Assembly: GCF_014529705.1 (NCBI RefSeq)
Contig: NZ_JAANIH010000003.1
Coordinates: 124,001 to 188,000, forward strand
Length of the DNA: 64,000 nucleotides
From: Bradyrhizobium campsiandrae
Lineage (GTDB): Bacteria; Pseudomonadota; Alphaproteobacteria; Rhizobiales; Xanthobacteraceae
Direction: 5' to 3'
Made by a program: the position numbers and the translations under genes
Notes under the pieces: generated by a model
What the model was told of the DNA's origin: nothing
Seen by the model: only the letters and a program-made list of their open reading frames with translations
The model's database searches: none
Shown: one piece after another, positions 51,669-62,094 of the stretch
How positions within the stretch are numbered: the first letter of the stretch is position 1
Layout of the letters: each line of letters opens with the position of its first letter

Positions 51669-52988
51669 ATGTCGACCGTCACCGCGGCGCCCGCCGCCGA
51701 GCCAAAGCCGCTTTATGCCTCGCTGTTCGTTCAAGTCCTGGCCGCGCTGGTCCTGGGGATTGTCCTCGGCGTGGCCGTTCCGGACTTTGCCGTCGGTCTC
51801 AAGATCCTCAGCGACGCCTTCCTCAAGCTGATCTCGATGATCGTGGCGCCGATCGTGTTCTGCGTCGTCGTGCACGGCATCGCCGGCGCCGGCGATCTCA
51901 AGAAGGTGGGCCGGGTCGGCGTCAAGGCACTGCTTTACTTCGAAGTCATGACGACGGTTGCGCTCGTCGTCGGGCTGCTGCTCGCCTACATCTTCGGTCC
52001 CGGCCACGGCATGAACATCGATCCCTCGACGCTCGACGCCAAGGCTCTCAACACTTATGCCGACAATGCCCACAAATTGTCCGGCGGCGGCATCGGCGCC
52101 TTCCTGATGAACGTGATCCCGACCACCTCGTTCGATGCACTGTCGCGCAACGACGTGCTCCAGGTGCTGTTCTTTGCCGTGCTGTTCGGCGTTGGCCTTG
52201 CGCTCGTCGGCGGCGAGAAGGGCGCGCTTGTCACCTCCGTCATCGATGCAGCTTCCACCGTGCTGTTCCGCGTGATGGGCCTGATCGTTCGGGTCGCTCC
52301 GCTGGGCGTACTCGGCGCGGTCGCCTACACCGTGGGAAAGTATGGAGTGGGCTCGCTGAAGCAGCTCGTCTCGCTGGTCATGCTGTTCTATGTTTCGGTC
52401 GGAATCTTCGTGCTCGGCGTGCTCGGCACCGTGATGGCTCTCGCCGGAATCAACATCCTCAAATTCCTCGCCTATCTGCGCGAAGAATTGACCATCGTGC
52501 TCGCAACCGCCTCCTCCGACGCAGTGCTGCCCCAGATCATGAAGAAGCTGGAGCGCATGGGCGTGAAGGATTCCGTGGTCGGCCTGGTCATTCCGACCGG
52601 CTATTCCTTCAATCTCGACGCCTTCTCGATCTACCTCACGCTCGCCGTCGTCTTCATCGCGCAGGCCACCAACACGCCGCTATCATTCGGCGATCTCCTG
52701 CTGGTGCTTGGCGTATCCCTGATCACCTCGAAGGGCGCGCACGGCGTGCCGGGCTCGGCCATCGTGATCCTGGCCGCGACGCTGAACGCGGTGCCGAGCA
52801 TTCCGGCAATCGGCCTCGTGCTGGTGCTGTCGGTCGACTGGTTCATCGGGATGGCTCGTGCAGCCGGCAACCTCATCGGCAACTGCGTGGCCACCGTGGT
52901 GGTCGCCGCCTGGGAAGGCGATCTCGACCGCGCCAAGGCGGCCAAAGTGCTCGAAGGCGGCGAGATGGTGGATGTGACCGCGGGGTAG
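51669..52988 (+). CDS. dctA: C4-dicarboxylate transporter
   Basis: 439 residues from ATG 51669 (GGGGGAATCC upstream). DAACS-family symporter with 8 TM plus hairpins: SFLKLISMIVAPIVF-like FLKLISMIVAPIVFCVVVHG, serine-rich TASSDAVLPQIMKK hairpin, PTGYSFNLDAFSIYLTLAVV, and TSKGAHGVPGSAIVIL. Proton- or sodium-coupled uptake of succinate, malate and fumarate, essential to feed symbiotic nitrogen fixation in rhizobia. Sigma-54 promoter directly upstream. Confidence 0.95.
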   Translation: MSTVTAAPAAEPKPLYASLFVQVLAALVLGIVLGVAVPDFAVGLKILSDAFLKLISMIVAPIVFCVVVHGIAGAGDLKKVGRVGVKALLYFEVMTTVALVVGLLLAYIFGPGHGMNIDPSTLDAKALNTYADNAHKLSGGGIGAFLMNVIPTTSFDALSRNDVLQVLFFAVLFGVGLALVGGEKGALVTSVIDAASTVLFRVMGLIVRVAPLGVLGAVAYTVGKYGVGSLKQLVSLVMLFYVSVGIFVLGVLGTVMALAGINILKFLAYLREELTIVLATASSDAVLPQIMKKLERMGVKDSVVGLVIPTGYSFNLDAFSIYLTLAVVFIAQATNTPLSFGDLLLVLGVSLITSKGAHGVPGSAIVILAATLNAVPSIPAIGLVLVLSVDWFIGMARAAGNLIGNCVATVVVAAWEGDLDRAKAAKVLEGGEMVDVTAG

Positions 52989-52996
52989 CTGGCGGA

Positions 52997-54370
52997 TCAG
53001 TCGTTCCACTGGAGGAGCGGCGTTCCATACGCCCTCCTCCAGACCGACAGGAAGCGCGGGAACCAGGAATGGGCGACGGCGCCCTTGTACGCCCAAGTGC
53101 GATATTTCAGCCCCTGCTCGGAGATCAATTCCTGATACCCGCCATGGACCTCGGTCGCGGTGCGGATGTCCTTCAAGATCGCTTGCGCACAGGCCCGGTA
53201 GGTTTCTCTCCCCGCAAACTCGTCGAAGTCCAGCATGCGATCGGCGAACTCGACGTTGAACGTCGGCCAGGAGGAGCGCCCCTGGTAGGCCGGCGCCGCG
53301 ATCTTGTGGATCATCTTGTTGCGCGGATTGTCCGCCGAGACGAAGAAGTGAAATGTGCTCGGGATGCGGAAGCGCGGCTCGGCGACGATCATATCCGTCG
53401 TGGCCGCAAACAGTGCACGCTCGCCCACATCGTTCAGATCCCAGAAGCCGCGATGCACGCTGACGAAATCCAGCGCGACCTGGGATGCCGGCGTGCCCGC
53501 CGGGCTCTCCAGCGAATGCCTGATATAGCCGTCCTTGCCGAACAGGCGGAAAAGGTCCCTTTTGTACTGCGCAAGGTCTCGCCCAAGCAATCGCTTCAAT
53601 TCGCTCGCCTCGACGATGCCAAGCTCCACGCCCCACACGAACGTCGTGTAGACGCAGGCATTGGTGACGAAACGCCGGCGCTCGGCGCGGGTGTCCGTCG
53701 CTGCGGAACGAGGCCTGCTGGCGTCGCAGAGCAAATATCTGGTGCCGTCGGCCTCGAACGGCTCGAGCTCGCTTGCGAGCTTCACGATCGCCCGCTTCAG
53801 ATCTCCACCATATTCGGCCAGCAACAAACGACCGGCATGGGCGCATTGCGACATCGCCAGATGGGGCGACTTTCGCTCCTCGGCGGAGAGCATCTGCTGC
53901 AGACCGGCCAAAACGCCGAGCAGCGTATCCGATGGCCGCGAGAAATAATTCACGCCGAGATACCGGCCGCGCCCCGCCGGGACGATGGTCGTGGTGACGA
54001 CGTCGGCGCTGACTGCCTCCAGTAACAGACGCACACTCTTTTCGAGCAGGCGCACGCGGCGTACCGCGTCCTGCGCATCCATGATGGTCTCGGGATCGAG
54101 GACGTCAGGATAGAACCAGGCGAAGTCGCGTGGATAATAGGCGGAAGCGTGCGGCGCGCCCGTCACGAGGAAAGCCTCGGTCACCGAGAAGGCGCTGTCC
54201 ATCGAGTGCCGGTACAGGTCCTCGATGGCCGACAACGAATGGGGCGACTGTCTCAGGAATCGATCACCGAGAAAATTGACCGCCTGAAGAGCATTCGCGA
54301 CAAAGGTCGCAGCCATGCCCTGGTAGAACCGGTTCTCCCGATGCGCTGGAAATGAGATATCGCTGTTCAT
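52997..54370 (-). CDS. Six-hairpin glycosidase-like hypothetical protein
   Basis: 457 residues. Helix-rich with AYYPRDFAWFYPDVLDPETI, RYLGVNYFSRPSD, GKDGYIRHSLESPAGTPASQ and APAYQGRSSWPTFNVEFADR, the look of an (alpha/alpha)6 glycoside-hydrolase barrel (GH63/GH37-type neighbourhood). No catalytic acid pair confidently assigned and no signal peptide. Convergent with dctA, 8 bp apart. Confidence 0.5.
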   Translation of the reverse strand: MNSDISFPAHRENRFYQGMAATFVANALQAVNFLGDRFLRQSPHSLSAIEDLYRHSMDSAFSVTEAFLVTGAPHASAYYPRDFAWFYPDVLDPETIMDAQDAVRRVRLLEKSVRLLLEAVSADVVTTTIVPAGRGRYLGVNYFSRPSDTLLGVLAGLQQMLSAEERKSPHLAMSQCAHAGRLLLAEYGGDLKRAIVKLASELEPFEADGTRYLLCDASRPRSAATDTRAERRRFVTNACVYTTFVWGVELGIVEASELKRLLGRDLAQYKRDLFRLFGKDGYIRHSLESPAGTPASQVALDFVSVHRGFWDLNDVGERALFAATTDMIVAEPRFRIPSTFHFFVSADNPRNKMIHKIAAPAYQGRSSWPTFNVEFADRMLDFDEFAGRETYRACAQAILKDIRTATEVHGGYQELISEQGLKYRTWAYKGAVAHSWFPRFLSVWRRAYGTPLLQWND

Positions 54371-54463
54371 CTGCGTCGGTCGGCCGGCCTCTGGTGATCG
54401 CGGTAGTGGCAGTCTCTATTCTAGCCCTGCCTGATTCGCATCTCTACCCGGTGACTTGCGGGC

Positions 54464-55723
54464 CTATCCCACGCGCGGCCTGAAATTCTCGATCACCCGC
54501 AAGAGCACCCGCGCGCCGGCGTCGGCGTCCGCCAGCTCCACATGCTCGTCCGGGTGATGGCTGATGCCACCGCGGCAGCGGACGAAGATCATGCCGACAT
54601 CGGCGATGTCGATCATCGCCATGCCGTCGTGCCCCGCTCCGCTCGGCAGCTCGAAGACGGAAAAGCCTTCCGCTGCGATCGCCTGCGCGATCTGGTCCCG
54701 CAACCAGGCCGCGCAAGGCGCGGTGCGGTTTTCATGGGTGACGTCGAGCTGAAGCGCCAGGTGCCGCCGCTTTGCGATCGCCTCGATCTGCCTGACGACG
54801 TCGGCCACCGAGCGCTTGCGATGCATGTCGGTCGGCGCGCGCATGTCGATAGTGAACGAGACCTCGCCCGGAATGACATTGGTCGCGCCGGGTCTTGCCT
54901 GGATGTAGCCGACGGTCCCGACCAGACCGCTCTCGTCGGTGCGGCAGAATTGTTCGATCGCGCCGATGCATTCGGCCGCCCCCGCGAGCGCATCGCGGCG
55001 CAGCGCCATCGGCACGGTGCCGGCGTGGCCGGCCATGCCGGTCAGCCGCGCCGCCAACCGCGTCGCGCCCGCAATCGCTGTGACGACGCCGACAGGCAGG
55101 TTCTGGGCTTCCAGCACCGGTCCCTGCTCGATGTGCAATTCGAGATAGGCCAGCAGCTCGCGCCGTGCCCGCGCCGCCGCGCCGATATGCTCGGGATCGA
55201 GGCCAAACGTGACGAGCGCATCGCGCATCGAGACGCCATCGCGGTCGCGCGCGTTGAAGACACTCTCGTCGAACGTGCCGGCCACCGCACGGCTGCCGAG
55301 CAGGGTCGAGGCAAAGCGCACGCCCTCCTCATCGGCAAAGCCGACAATCTCGATCGCAAATGGCAGCCGCTTGCCGCGGCGGTGGAGATCGGCAACGCAG
55401 GCAATCGCCGTGATCACGCCGAGCGGTCCATCCCATTTGCCGGCGTCGCGCACCGTGTCGTAATGGGAGCCAAGCATCAGGCAAGGCGCGCCCGGCCGCT
55501 CGCCTTCGTAGCGGCCGCAGACATTGCCGACGGCATCGAGATGCGCGTTCATGCCGGCCTCGCGCATCCAGCCGAGGATGAGGTCCGCGGCCGCCTTCAA
55601 CTCCCTGGTGAGATAGATGCGGGTGAGCTTGCCGGCTTCTTCCGAGATCGCCGCAAGCTCATCGATGCGACGCACGATCTGTTCACCGAGCGATGCGGGT
55701 TGAAAGGCCTTGTCTGCAGCCAT
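54464..55723 (-). CDS. Allantoate amidohydrolase-like M20 enzyme (HyuC/AllC)
   Basis: 419 residues from ATG 55723 (GGAAAG upstream); the frame is open further but without RBS. Metal ligands SHYDTVRDAGKWDGPLGV, FADEEGVRF, ELHIEQGPVLE, TGMAGHAGTVP, SGAGHDGMAM and ISHHPDEHV. This is the HyuC/AllC/beta-ureidopropionase branch that cleaves N-carbamoyl groups. It is divergent from the transporter and biuret operon, suggesting a ureide or carbamoyl substrate. Confidence 0.88.
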   Translation of the reverse strand: MAADKAFQPASLGEQIVRRIDELAAISEEAGKLTRIYLTRELKAAADLILGWMREAGMNAHLDAVGNVCGRYEGERPGAPCLMLGSHYDTVRDAGKWDGPLGVITAIACVADLHRRGKRLPFAIEIVGFADEEGVRFASTLLGSRAVAGTFDESVFNARDRDGVSMRDALVTFGLDPEHIGAAARARRELLAYLELHIEQGPVLEAQNLPVGVVTAIAGATRLAARLTGMAGHAGTVPMALRRDALAGAAECIGAIEQFCRTDESGLVGTVGYIQARPGATNVIPGEVSFTIDMRAPTDMHRKRSVADVVRQIEAIAKRRHLALQLDVTHENRTAPCAAWLRDQIAQAIAAEGFSVFELPSGAGHDGMAMIDIADVGMIFVRCRGGISHHPDEHVELADADAGARVLLRVIENFRPRVG

Positions 55724-56121
55724 GTCGGTCGAGCTTTCCATCTGCAGAACCGCACAGCGGCCGCAACGACAATTGATACAAGTTCGGTGCCAGCGAATCA
55801 GCCAGCCGTCGCAGTCCAAGCCGGACGCGCGGGTTAACGGGACTGCAGCCGGAGCGCAGAACGCCAGCGTTATCATGGACCCCATCGGAACTCGACTGCC
55901 CAACTCAATTGCATACAATCGATAAGTAATGATTATAAATTGATCAGAATGCGTCGTGACTAAATTCTCATCGTCGTATAAATACTATATATATCAATAA
56001 GATATGAGAAAATGATCGCTTTATAGCCTATGGCACAAAGCTTGCGACATCCCATCCCGGCTCCGCCAGACCGGCGCAGCCGCGAGATTAAGGCGGTCGA
56101 TTCCGCCCAGGGGAGCAAGCA
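55724..56121. other. AT-rich divergent control region
   Basis: The interval between the amidohydrolase gene and the transporter operon. Its AT-rich core, about 55920-56035, contains TATAAATACTATATATATC and a gapped CTCAT/ATGAG pair. Probably carries both promoters and a regulator site; none can be assigned. Confidence 0.5.
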
Positions 56122-57234
56122 ATGGATTTTGGCAGGATTTCACGACGTCATTTGTTGCAGGGCGGCGCTGCCCTGACCCTCGGCGCGGCGGCCGGCGCCC
56201 GCCCGGGCTTCGCGGCCGAGACGACCATCGGCTTCATCTATGTCGGCTCACGCGACGACTACGGTTATAACCAGGCTCACGCGCAGGGCGCCGCGGCGCT
56301 GAAGAAGATTCCCGGCCTCAAAGTGGTCGAGGAAGAGAAGGTGCCGGAGACTGACGCGGTCGAGAAGACGATCGAGTCCATGATCAACCTCGACGGCGCG
56401 ACCCTGCTCTTCCCGACCTCGTTCGGCTACTACAATCCGCACATGATCAAGATGGCCACCAAGTACCCGAAGCTGCGCTTCGAGCACTGCGGCGGCCTCT
56501 GGACCGACAAGGACCCGAAGAACGCCGGCAGCTATTTCGGTTATATCGACGAAGCTCAATACATCTCGGGCATCGTCGCCGGCCTGACGTCGAAGAGCAG
56601 CAAGCTCGGCTTTGTCGCCGCCAAGCCGATTCCCCAGGTGCTGCGCAACATCAACGCCTTTGCGCTGGGCGCCAAGTCCGTCAATCCGAAGGCCACAACG
56701 CAGGTGATATTCACCGGCGACTGGTCGATGCCGGTCAAGGAGGCCGAAGCCACCAACAGCCTGATCGACCAGGGTGTGGACGTGCTGACCTGTCACGTCG
56801 ATGGCCCCAAGACCATGGTCGAGAACGCCGCGCGGCGCGGCGCCTTCGTCTGCGGCTATCACACCAACCAGTCGGCGCTGGCGCCCAAGGCCTATCTCAC
56901 CGGCGCGGAGTGGAACTGGGAAGCGCTCTATCCGAAGTTCGTCAAGATGATCGCCGCCGGCGAAGGCATCCCGAATTTCTACCGCGGCGGCTTGAAGGAA
57001 GAGATCGTCAAGGTCTCGGCCTATGGCGAAGCCGTCTCGGCCGAGGCGCGCAAGGCCGCCGACGAGGCCAAGGCCAAATTCCTGTCCGCCGACGGGTTTG
57101 CCATCTTCAAGGGCGGCTTGGTCGACAACAAGGGCAAGACGGTGATCGCGGCCGGCACCGATCGTGGCCAGAAGGATCCTGAGCTCGAGAAGATGGACTA
57201 TCTCGTCGAAGGCGTGATCGGGGCGACTTCGTGA
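56122..57234 (+). CDS. BMP-family ABC transporter substrate-binding protein
   Basis: 370 residues, ATG 56122 behind GGGGAGC. Tat-type signal SRRHLLQGGAALTLGAAAG. BMP/PnrA fold: IGFIYVGSRDDYGYNQAHAQ, then PETDAVEKTIESMIN, and SYFGYIDEAQYISGIVAGL. BMP-type proteins bind purine nucleosides, nucleobases or related ureides in the periplasm. First gene of a six-gene run. Confidence 0.92.
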   Translation: MDFGRISRRHLLQGGAALTLGAAAGARPGFAAETTIGFIYVGSRDDYGYNQAHAQGAAALKKIPGLKVVEEEKVPETDAVEKTIESMINLDGATLLFPTSFGYYNPHMIKMATKYPKLRFEHCGGLWTDKDPKNAGSYFGYIDEAQYISGIVAGLTSKSSKLGFVAAKPIPQVLRNINAFALGAKSVNPKATTQVIFTGDWSMPVKEAEATNSLIDQGVDVLTCHVDGPKTMVENAARRGAFVCGYHTNQSALAPKAYLTGAEWNWEALYPKFVKMIAAGEGIPNFYRGGLKEEIVKVSAYGEAVSAEARKAADEAKAKFLSADGFAIFKGGLVDNKGKTVIAAGTDRGQKDPELEKMDYLVEGVIGATS

Positions 57235-58343
57235 CATCGGAAGCAGCGGATTCCGCCGAGGCGGTCGGGACGGTGGCCCCGGCCGCCGACCCTGGCTTTC
57301 TTCAGCGCCACGGCGGCACGATCGAATATGTCCTGATCCCGGGCGCGGCGCTGGCCGCCGCGCTCGCGGTGTTCGGCATCTTCGTCATGCTGTTCGGCAA
57401 GAATCCGCTCGACCTGTATTTCTACATGTACTACGGCGCCTTCGGCACCTGGTTCTCCTGGCAGAACACGCTGACGCGCGCAGCGCCCCTCATCCTCACT
57501 GCTCTCTGCACCGCGCTCCCGGCGCAGCTCGGCATGGTCATCATCGGCGGCGAAGGCGCGCTGCTGATCGGCGCGCTGTCGGCGACGGGCGCGGCGCTCG
57601 CACTTCAGGGCATGCCGCCGCCGGTCGTGCAGATCGCCATGGTGGTCGCCGGCGTGATCGGCGGCGGCTTATGGATCATGCTCGCTGGCGCGTTGCGGCA
57701 ATATCGCGGCGTCAACGAGACGATTTCGAGCTTGCTACTCGTCTACATCGCACTCGCAATCCTCAATCATCTCGTCGAAGGCATGATGCGCGATCCCGCC
57801 AGCCTCAACAAGCCGTCGACCCGCGAGATCGGCGCCGCCAACATGATCGGCACGATTCCCGGCACCGACGTGCATTGGGGTCTGGTCTTCGGGCTGATCG
57901 CCGCGGTCGCCGCCTACATCCTGATCTATCACACCGTGTTCGGTTTCGCCGCGCGCGTTGCCGGCGGCAACATCCGTGCCGCCAAGATCGTCGGCCTCGG
58001 CGTCAGCAAGCTGATCCTGACCGTTTGCTTCCTCGCCGGCGGTGCCGCGGGCCTTGCCGGCATGGTCGAGGTCGCCGCCGTGCAAGGCCGCACCAATGCC
58101 AATCTCGCTGCCGGTTACGGCTTCACCGGCATCCTCGTCGCCTTCCTGGCGCGACAAAATCCGCTGGCCATTGTCCCCGTCGCTGTCCTGCTCGGCGGCA
58201 TCAGCGCCAGCGGCGGCCTGTTGCAGCGTCGGCTCGGATTGCCTGATGCATCGGTGCTGGTGCTCCAAGGCATCATCTTCGTCTTCGTGCTAGCCAGCGA
58301 TGCGCTCTACGGCCGCATCGGGTTCCTGAAAGGCAAGTCCTGA
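57231..58343 (+). CDS. ABC transporter permease (nucleoside/purine type)
   Basis: 370 residues, GTG 57231 overlapping the previous stop. About 9 TM with the BPD_transp_2 pattern ([58 protein letters not shown]). Pairs with the next permease as a heterodimer. Confidence 0.9.
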   Translation: MTSEAADSAEAVGTVAPAADPGFLQRHGGTIEYVLIPGAALAAALAVFGIFVMLFGKNPLDLYFYMYYGAFGTWFSWQNTLTRAAPLILTALCTALPAQLGMVIIGGEGALLIGALSATGAALALQGMPPPVVQIAMVVAGVIGGGLWIMLAGALRQYRGVNETISSLLLVYIALAILNHLVEGMMRDPASLNKPSTREIGAANMIGTIPGTDVHWGLVFGLIAAVAAYILIYHTVFGFAARVAGGNIRAAKIVGLGVSKLILTVCFLAGGAAGLAGMVEVAAVQGRTNANLAAGYGFTGILVAFLARQNPLAIVPVAVLLGGISASGGLLQRRLGLPDASVLVLQGIIFVFVLASDALYGRIGFLKGKS

Positions 58344-59269
58344 TGGCAGACGGATCGATCGGACTTTGGACCGTCCCGCTCGCCGTGCTCGGCGGTGCCA
58401 TCCGCGTCTCCACGCCTTTCCTGTTCGTGAGTCTGGGCGAATGTATCACCGAGCGTTCGGGCCGCATCAATCTCGGCCTCGAGGGCACGCTGGTAATGGG
58501 CGCGATGAGCGCGTACGGCATCTCCTACCTCACCGGATCGCCCTGGCTCGGTGTGCTCGCTGCCGGCATCACCGGTGCATTGCTGGGCGCACTCCATGCC
58601 GGCATCTGCTCGCTGCCGCGCGTCAACGACGTCGCGGTCGGCATCGCCTTGATGCTGTTCGGCACCGGCCTGGCTTTCTATCTCGGCAAGCCGCTGATCG
58701 AGCCGACCGCGCCACGCCTGCCCGCGATCGATTTCGGCTGGTGGAGCGACATCCCGCAGCTGCGCGCCGCGCTGCGTGTCAACGTCCTGTTCCTGATCGG
58801 CGTTGCACTCGCGCCGATCCTCTACTGGGCCTTCCGCACCACGCGTTGGGGCCTCCTCATCCGCACCGCCGGCGAGAGCTCGGATGCGGCGCGCGCCATG
58901 GGTCACTCCGTGCTGCTGATCCGCCTGCGCGCCACAATGGTCGGCGGTTTCCTGGCCGGCATCGGCGGCTCCTTCCTGTCACTGTTCTATCCCGGAAGCT
59001 GGAACGAGGGTCTCTCGTCGGGCCAAGGCATCACGGCAGTTGCGCTCGTGATCTTTGCCCGCTGGGATCCCTTGCTATGCCTGTGGGCCTCACTCGCCTT
59101 CGGTGGCGCTGCGGCGCTCGGGCCGGCACTGCAATCGGTCGGCGTCACGTCCGGCTATCACCTCTTCAACGCAGCACCCTACATCCTGACGCTGGCGATC
59201 ATGATCATCACCTGCTCGCCGAAACGCACACTGACCGGAGCCCCGGCCGAATTGTCGATCACCCGCTAG
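58343..59269 (+). CDS. ABC transporter permease, second subunit
   Basis: 308 residues, ATG 58343 overlapping the previous stop. BPD_transp_2 member: [40 protein letters not shown] and [20 protein letters not shown], the EAA-like cytosolic loop that contacts the ATPase. Confidence 0.9.
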   Translation: MADGSIGLWTVPLAVLGGAIRVSTPFLFVSLGECITERSGRINLGLEGTLVMGAMSAYGISYLTGSPWLGVLAAGITGALLGALHAGICSLPRVNDVAVGIALMLFGTGLAFYLGKPLIEPTAPRLPAIDFGWWSDIPQLRAALRVNVLFLIGVALAPILYWAFRTTRWGLLIRTAGESSDAARAMGHSVLLIRLRATMVGGFLAGIGGSFLSLFYPGSWNEGLSSGQGITAVALVIFARWDPLLCLWASLAFGGAAALGPALQSVGVTSGYHLFNAAPYILTLAIMIITCSPKRTLTGAPAELSITR

Positions 59270-59280
59270 AGAGCGAAATC

Positions 59281-59964
59281 ATGCCCGAGCGCTACATCAA
59301 ATCCGAGCCTTACGCCTGGCCTTACAACGGCGATCTCCGCCCTGAAAACACCGCGCTCATCATCATCGACATGCAGACCGATTTCTGCGGCGTCGGTGGC
59401 TATGTCGACAAGATGGGCTACGACCTGTCCCTGACGCGGGCGCCGATCGAGCCGATCAAGAGGCTGCTTGCCGCCATGCGCAAGCAGGGCTTCCACATCA
59501 TCCATACCCGCGAGGGTCATCGCCCCGACCTCTCGGACCTTCCCGCCAACAAACGCTGGCGCTCGCGTCAGATCGGGGCCGGCATCGGCGATCCCGGCCC
59601 GTGCGGCCGCATCCTGGTGCGCGGCGAACCTGGCTGGGACATCATCGAGGAGCTTAGCCCCCTGCCGGGCGAGCCGATCATCGACAAGCCCGGCAAGGGC
59701 TCGTTCTGCGCCACCGACCTCGAGCTGATCCTGCGCCTGCGCGGTATCGAGAACATCGTATTGACCGGCATCACCACCGACGTCTGCGTCCACACCACCA
59801 TGCGCGAAGCCAATGATCGCGGCTTCGAATGCGTGCTGCTGCACGATTGCTGTGGCGCGACCGACAAGAGTAATCACGACCACGCACTGAAGATGATCAA
59901 GATGCAGGGCGGCGTATTCGGCGCGGTCTCGACCTCGGACGCCTTCATCGGAGCGATTTCGTGA
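59281..59964 (+). CDS. biuH: Biuret amidohydrolase (isochorismatase-like)
   Basis: 227 residues. Catalytic triad of the cysteine-hydrolase family: D30 in [11 protein letters not shown], Lys in [11 protein letters not shown], Cys169 in [14 protein letters not shown]. Residues [20 protein letters not shown] and [18 protein letters not shown] match, from memory, the biuret hydrolase BiuH of Rhizobium leguminosarum, so biuret to allophanate plus ammonia is the likely reaction. An allophanate hydrolase gene is not in the window. Confidence 0.88.
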   Translation: MPERYIKSEPYAWPYNGDLRPENTALIIIDMQTDFCGVGGYVDKMGYDLSLTRAPIEPIKRLLAAMRKQGFHIIHTREGHRPDLSDLPANKRWRSRQIGAGIGDPGPCGRILVRGEPGWDIIEELSPLPGEPIIDKPGKGSFCATDLELILRLRGIENIVLTGITTDVCVHTTMREANDRGFECVLLHDCCGATDKSNHDHALKMIKMQGGVFGAVSTSDAFIGAIS

Positions 59965-61493
59965 TCATCGGCGAGCCGCCTCCGCTTGTCGGCGCTTTCG
60001 GCGTCGATGCCATAGCCATGACCATGCGCTTCGGCGACTTCCTGGCGCTTAACAATGTCGAGCTGAAGGTACGACCGGGCTCGTTCCATGCACTTCTGGG
60101 CGAGAACGGCGCCGGAAAATCCACCCTCGTCAAATGCATCATGGGCTACTATCACGCTACCGAAGGCGACATCCTCATCGGCGGCCGCGAGCAGGCGATC
60201 GCCAACCCGAAAGATGCGCATGCGCTCGGCCTCGGCATGGTCTACCAGCACTTCACGCTGGTGCCGGCCATGACGGTCGCCGAAAACCTCGTGCTGGCGC
60301 GCGACGATGTACCGGCCGTTGTGAACTGGCCGAAGGAGATGAAGGAGCTCGAGGCGTTTCTTGCCCGCATGCCCTTCAAGGTGCCGCTCTCCGCCAAGGT
60401 CTCCGACATCTCGGCTGGCGAGCGCCAGAAATGCGAGATCCTCAAGCAGCTTTATCTCAAGCGCCGCTTTCTGATCCTGGATGAACCGACCTCGGTGCTG
60501 ACGCCGGCCGAAGCCGACGAGGTGCTGGGCATGCTCCGTGACATGGTCGTCAAGGGCGAGCTGACCATCCTGATGATCACGCACAAGTTCCGCGAAGTCA
60601 TGGCCTTCGCCGACGAGGTCACCATCCTCCGCCGTGGCAAGCTCGCCGGTGCCGGCAAGGTTTCCGAGCTCACGCCGGATGCGATGGCGCGCACCATGAT
60701 CGGCGCCGAGGAACTGACGGTGCAACCGCCACGCACCGGAGAAGCCGGTAAGGCGCGCCTGGAGCTGGAAAAGCTCCGCGCGCTCGACGATGCCGGCGCC
60801 ATGGCGGTGCATGACGTCTCCCTCACCGTACGTGCCGGCGAGATCGTCGGCATTGCCGGCGTCTCCGGCAACGGCCAGCGCCAGCTGGTCGAGGTCCTGG
60901 CTGGCCAGCGCGAGGCGGAGAGCGGCGAGATCCGCGTCGCCGGCGATGCCTATCACGCCAGCCGTGAGGAGATGCGGCGGCACAAGATGTCGCTTCTGCC
61001 TGAGGAGCCGCTTAAGAACGCCTGCGTCGGCGGCATGAGCGTCGCCGACAACATCGCCTTCCGCGAGTTTGACCGCGCTCCCTTTGCCAGTGGCGGCTGG
61101 TGGCTCAACCGCAGCGCCTTCCGCGACGACGCGAACAGGAAGATCGGGCAATACAAGATCAAGACCCGCAGCCCGGAAACACCGATCTCGGCGCTGTCAG
61201 GCGGCAACGTCCAGCGCGCCGTGCTTGCTCGCGAGCTCGCGGGCGACGTCGAAGTGCTGATCGCGGCGAACCCCTGCTTCGGCCTCGACTTCGCGGCGGT
61301 GGCGCAAATCCACGCCGAGATCATGGCGGCGCGCAACCGCGGCGCCGCAGTGCTGCTGGTCAGTGAGGACCTCGACGAACTGCTCGAACTCTCCGATCGG
61401 CTGGTGGTGATGTTCCACGGCGAATTCGTGTATGAAGCACGGACCAGCGCGGCCGACCTCACCGAGATCGGCCGGCACATGGCGGGGCACTAA
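59961..61493 (+). CDS. ABC transporter ATP-binding protein with two NBDs
   Basis: 510 residues, GTG 59961 overlapping the biuH stop (GTGA). First NBD: Walker [10 protein letters not shown] (about 48-56), [10 protein letters not shown] signature, [12 protein letters not shown]. Second NBD: degenerate [14 protein letters not shown], intact [17 protein letters not shown]. This is the double-ATPase form that energises BMP-type transporters. Confidence 0.93.
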   Translation: MIIGEPPPLVGAFGVDAIAMTMRFGDFLALNNVELKVRPGSFHALLGENGAGKSTLVKCIMGYYHATEGDILIGGREQAIANPKDAHALGLGMVYQHFTLVPAMTVAENLVLARDDVPAVVNWPKEMKELEAFLARMPFKVPLSAKVSDISAGERQKCEILKQLYLKRRFLILDEPTSVLTPAEADEVLGMLRDMVVKGELTILMITHKFREVMAFADEVTILRRGKLAGAGKVSELTPDAMARTMIGAEELTVQPPRTGEAGKARLELEKLRALDDAGAMAVHDVSLTVRAGEIVGIAGVSGNGQRQLVEVLAGQREAESGEIRVAGDAYHASREEMRRHKMSLLPEEPLKNACVGGMSVADNIAFREFDRAPFASGGWWLNRSAFRDDANRKIGQYKIKTRSPETPISALSGGNVQRAVLARELAGDVEVLIAANPCFGLDFAAVAQIHAEIMAARNRGAAVLLVSEDLDELLELSDRLVVMFHGEFVYEARTSAADLTEIGRHMAGH

Positions 61494-61505
61494 TCGGGAG
61501 TTGCC

Positions 61506-61991
61506 ATGAGCAGCGCAACTGAGCGCGACGAGCACTTCCTGCGTTTGGCCTTCGCGGTCGCCCGCCGCTCCCTCACCCACGGCAACCACCCCTTCGGCTG
61601 CATCGTCGTCGATGCCGACGGCCGCGTGCTGATCGAGACCGAGAACGGCTACATGCCCGATCGCGACGGCACCGCGCACGCCGAGCGCCTGGCGGCGGCG
61701 CAAGCCTGCCGCACGCTGAGCCGCGAAATACTGGCGCGGTCGACGCTCTATTCCTCCGCCGAGCCCTGCGCGATGTGTTCAGGCGCGATCTACTGGGCCG
61801 GCATCGGCCGCGTCGTCTACGGCCTCAGCGAGCATCGCCTGCGCGGTGTCACAGGCAACCACCCGGAGAACCCGACACTCGATCTTCCCTGCCGCAACGT
61901 CTTTGCAAGCGGCCAGCGGCCGACCGAAGTGGTGGGGCCGTTGCTGGAAGATGATGCCGCAGCGCTGCACGATGGCGCATGGACGAAGTAG
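61506..61991 (+). CDS. Nucleobase/guanine deaminase (CDA-fold)
   Basis: 161 residues, ATG 61506 behind GGGAGTTGCC. Zinc motif TAHAERLAAAQ (HAE) and EPCAMCSGAIYWAGIG (PCxxC) of the cytidine-deaminase superfamily, GuaD/TadA-like. As last gene of the run it probably deaminates an imported purine (guanine to xanthine). A tRNA-editing role is less likely given the setting. Confidence 0.85.
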   Translation: MSSATERDEHFLRLAFAVARRSLTHGNHPFGCIVVDADGRVLIETENGYMPDRDGTAHAERLAAAQACRTLSREILARSTLYSSAEPCAMCSGAIYWAGIGRVVYGLSEHRLRGVTGNHPENPTLDLPCRNVFASGQRPTEVVGPLLEDDAAALHDGAWTK

Positions 61992-62094
61992 ATGTCCAAC
62001 AAGCGCCATCGAAGGCTGGACCTCCACATCCTAAAAGCAGAACGGCGCCGCGCAGTCCTGCGCGACGCCATCCTAACCCTAAAATCTCAGGCGA

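Noticed and set aside
51620..54025. 801-residue plus-strand ORF
   Set aside because: Out of frame over dctA and antisense to the 52997 gene; Arg-rich with no domain and no RBS.
61506..61991. tRNA adenosine deaminase TadA
   Set aside because: The CDA motif fits, but its operon position with a purine/biuret transporter favours a nucleobase deaminase.
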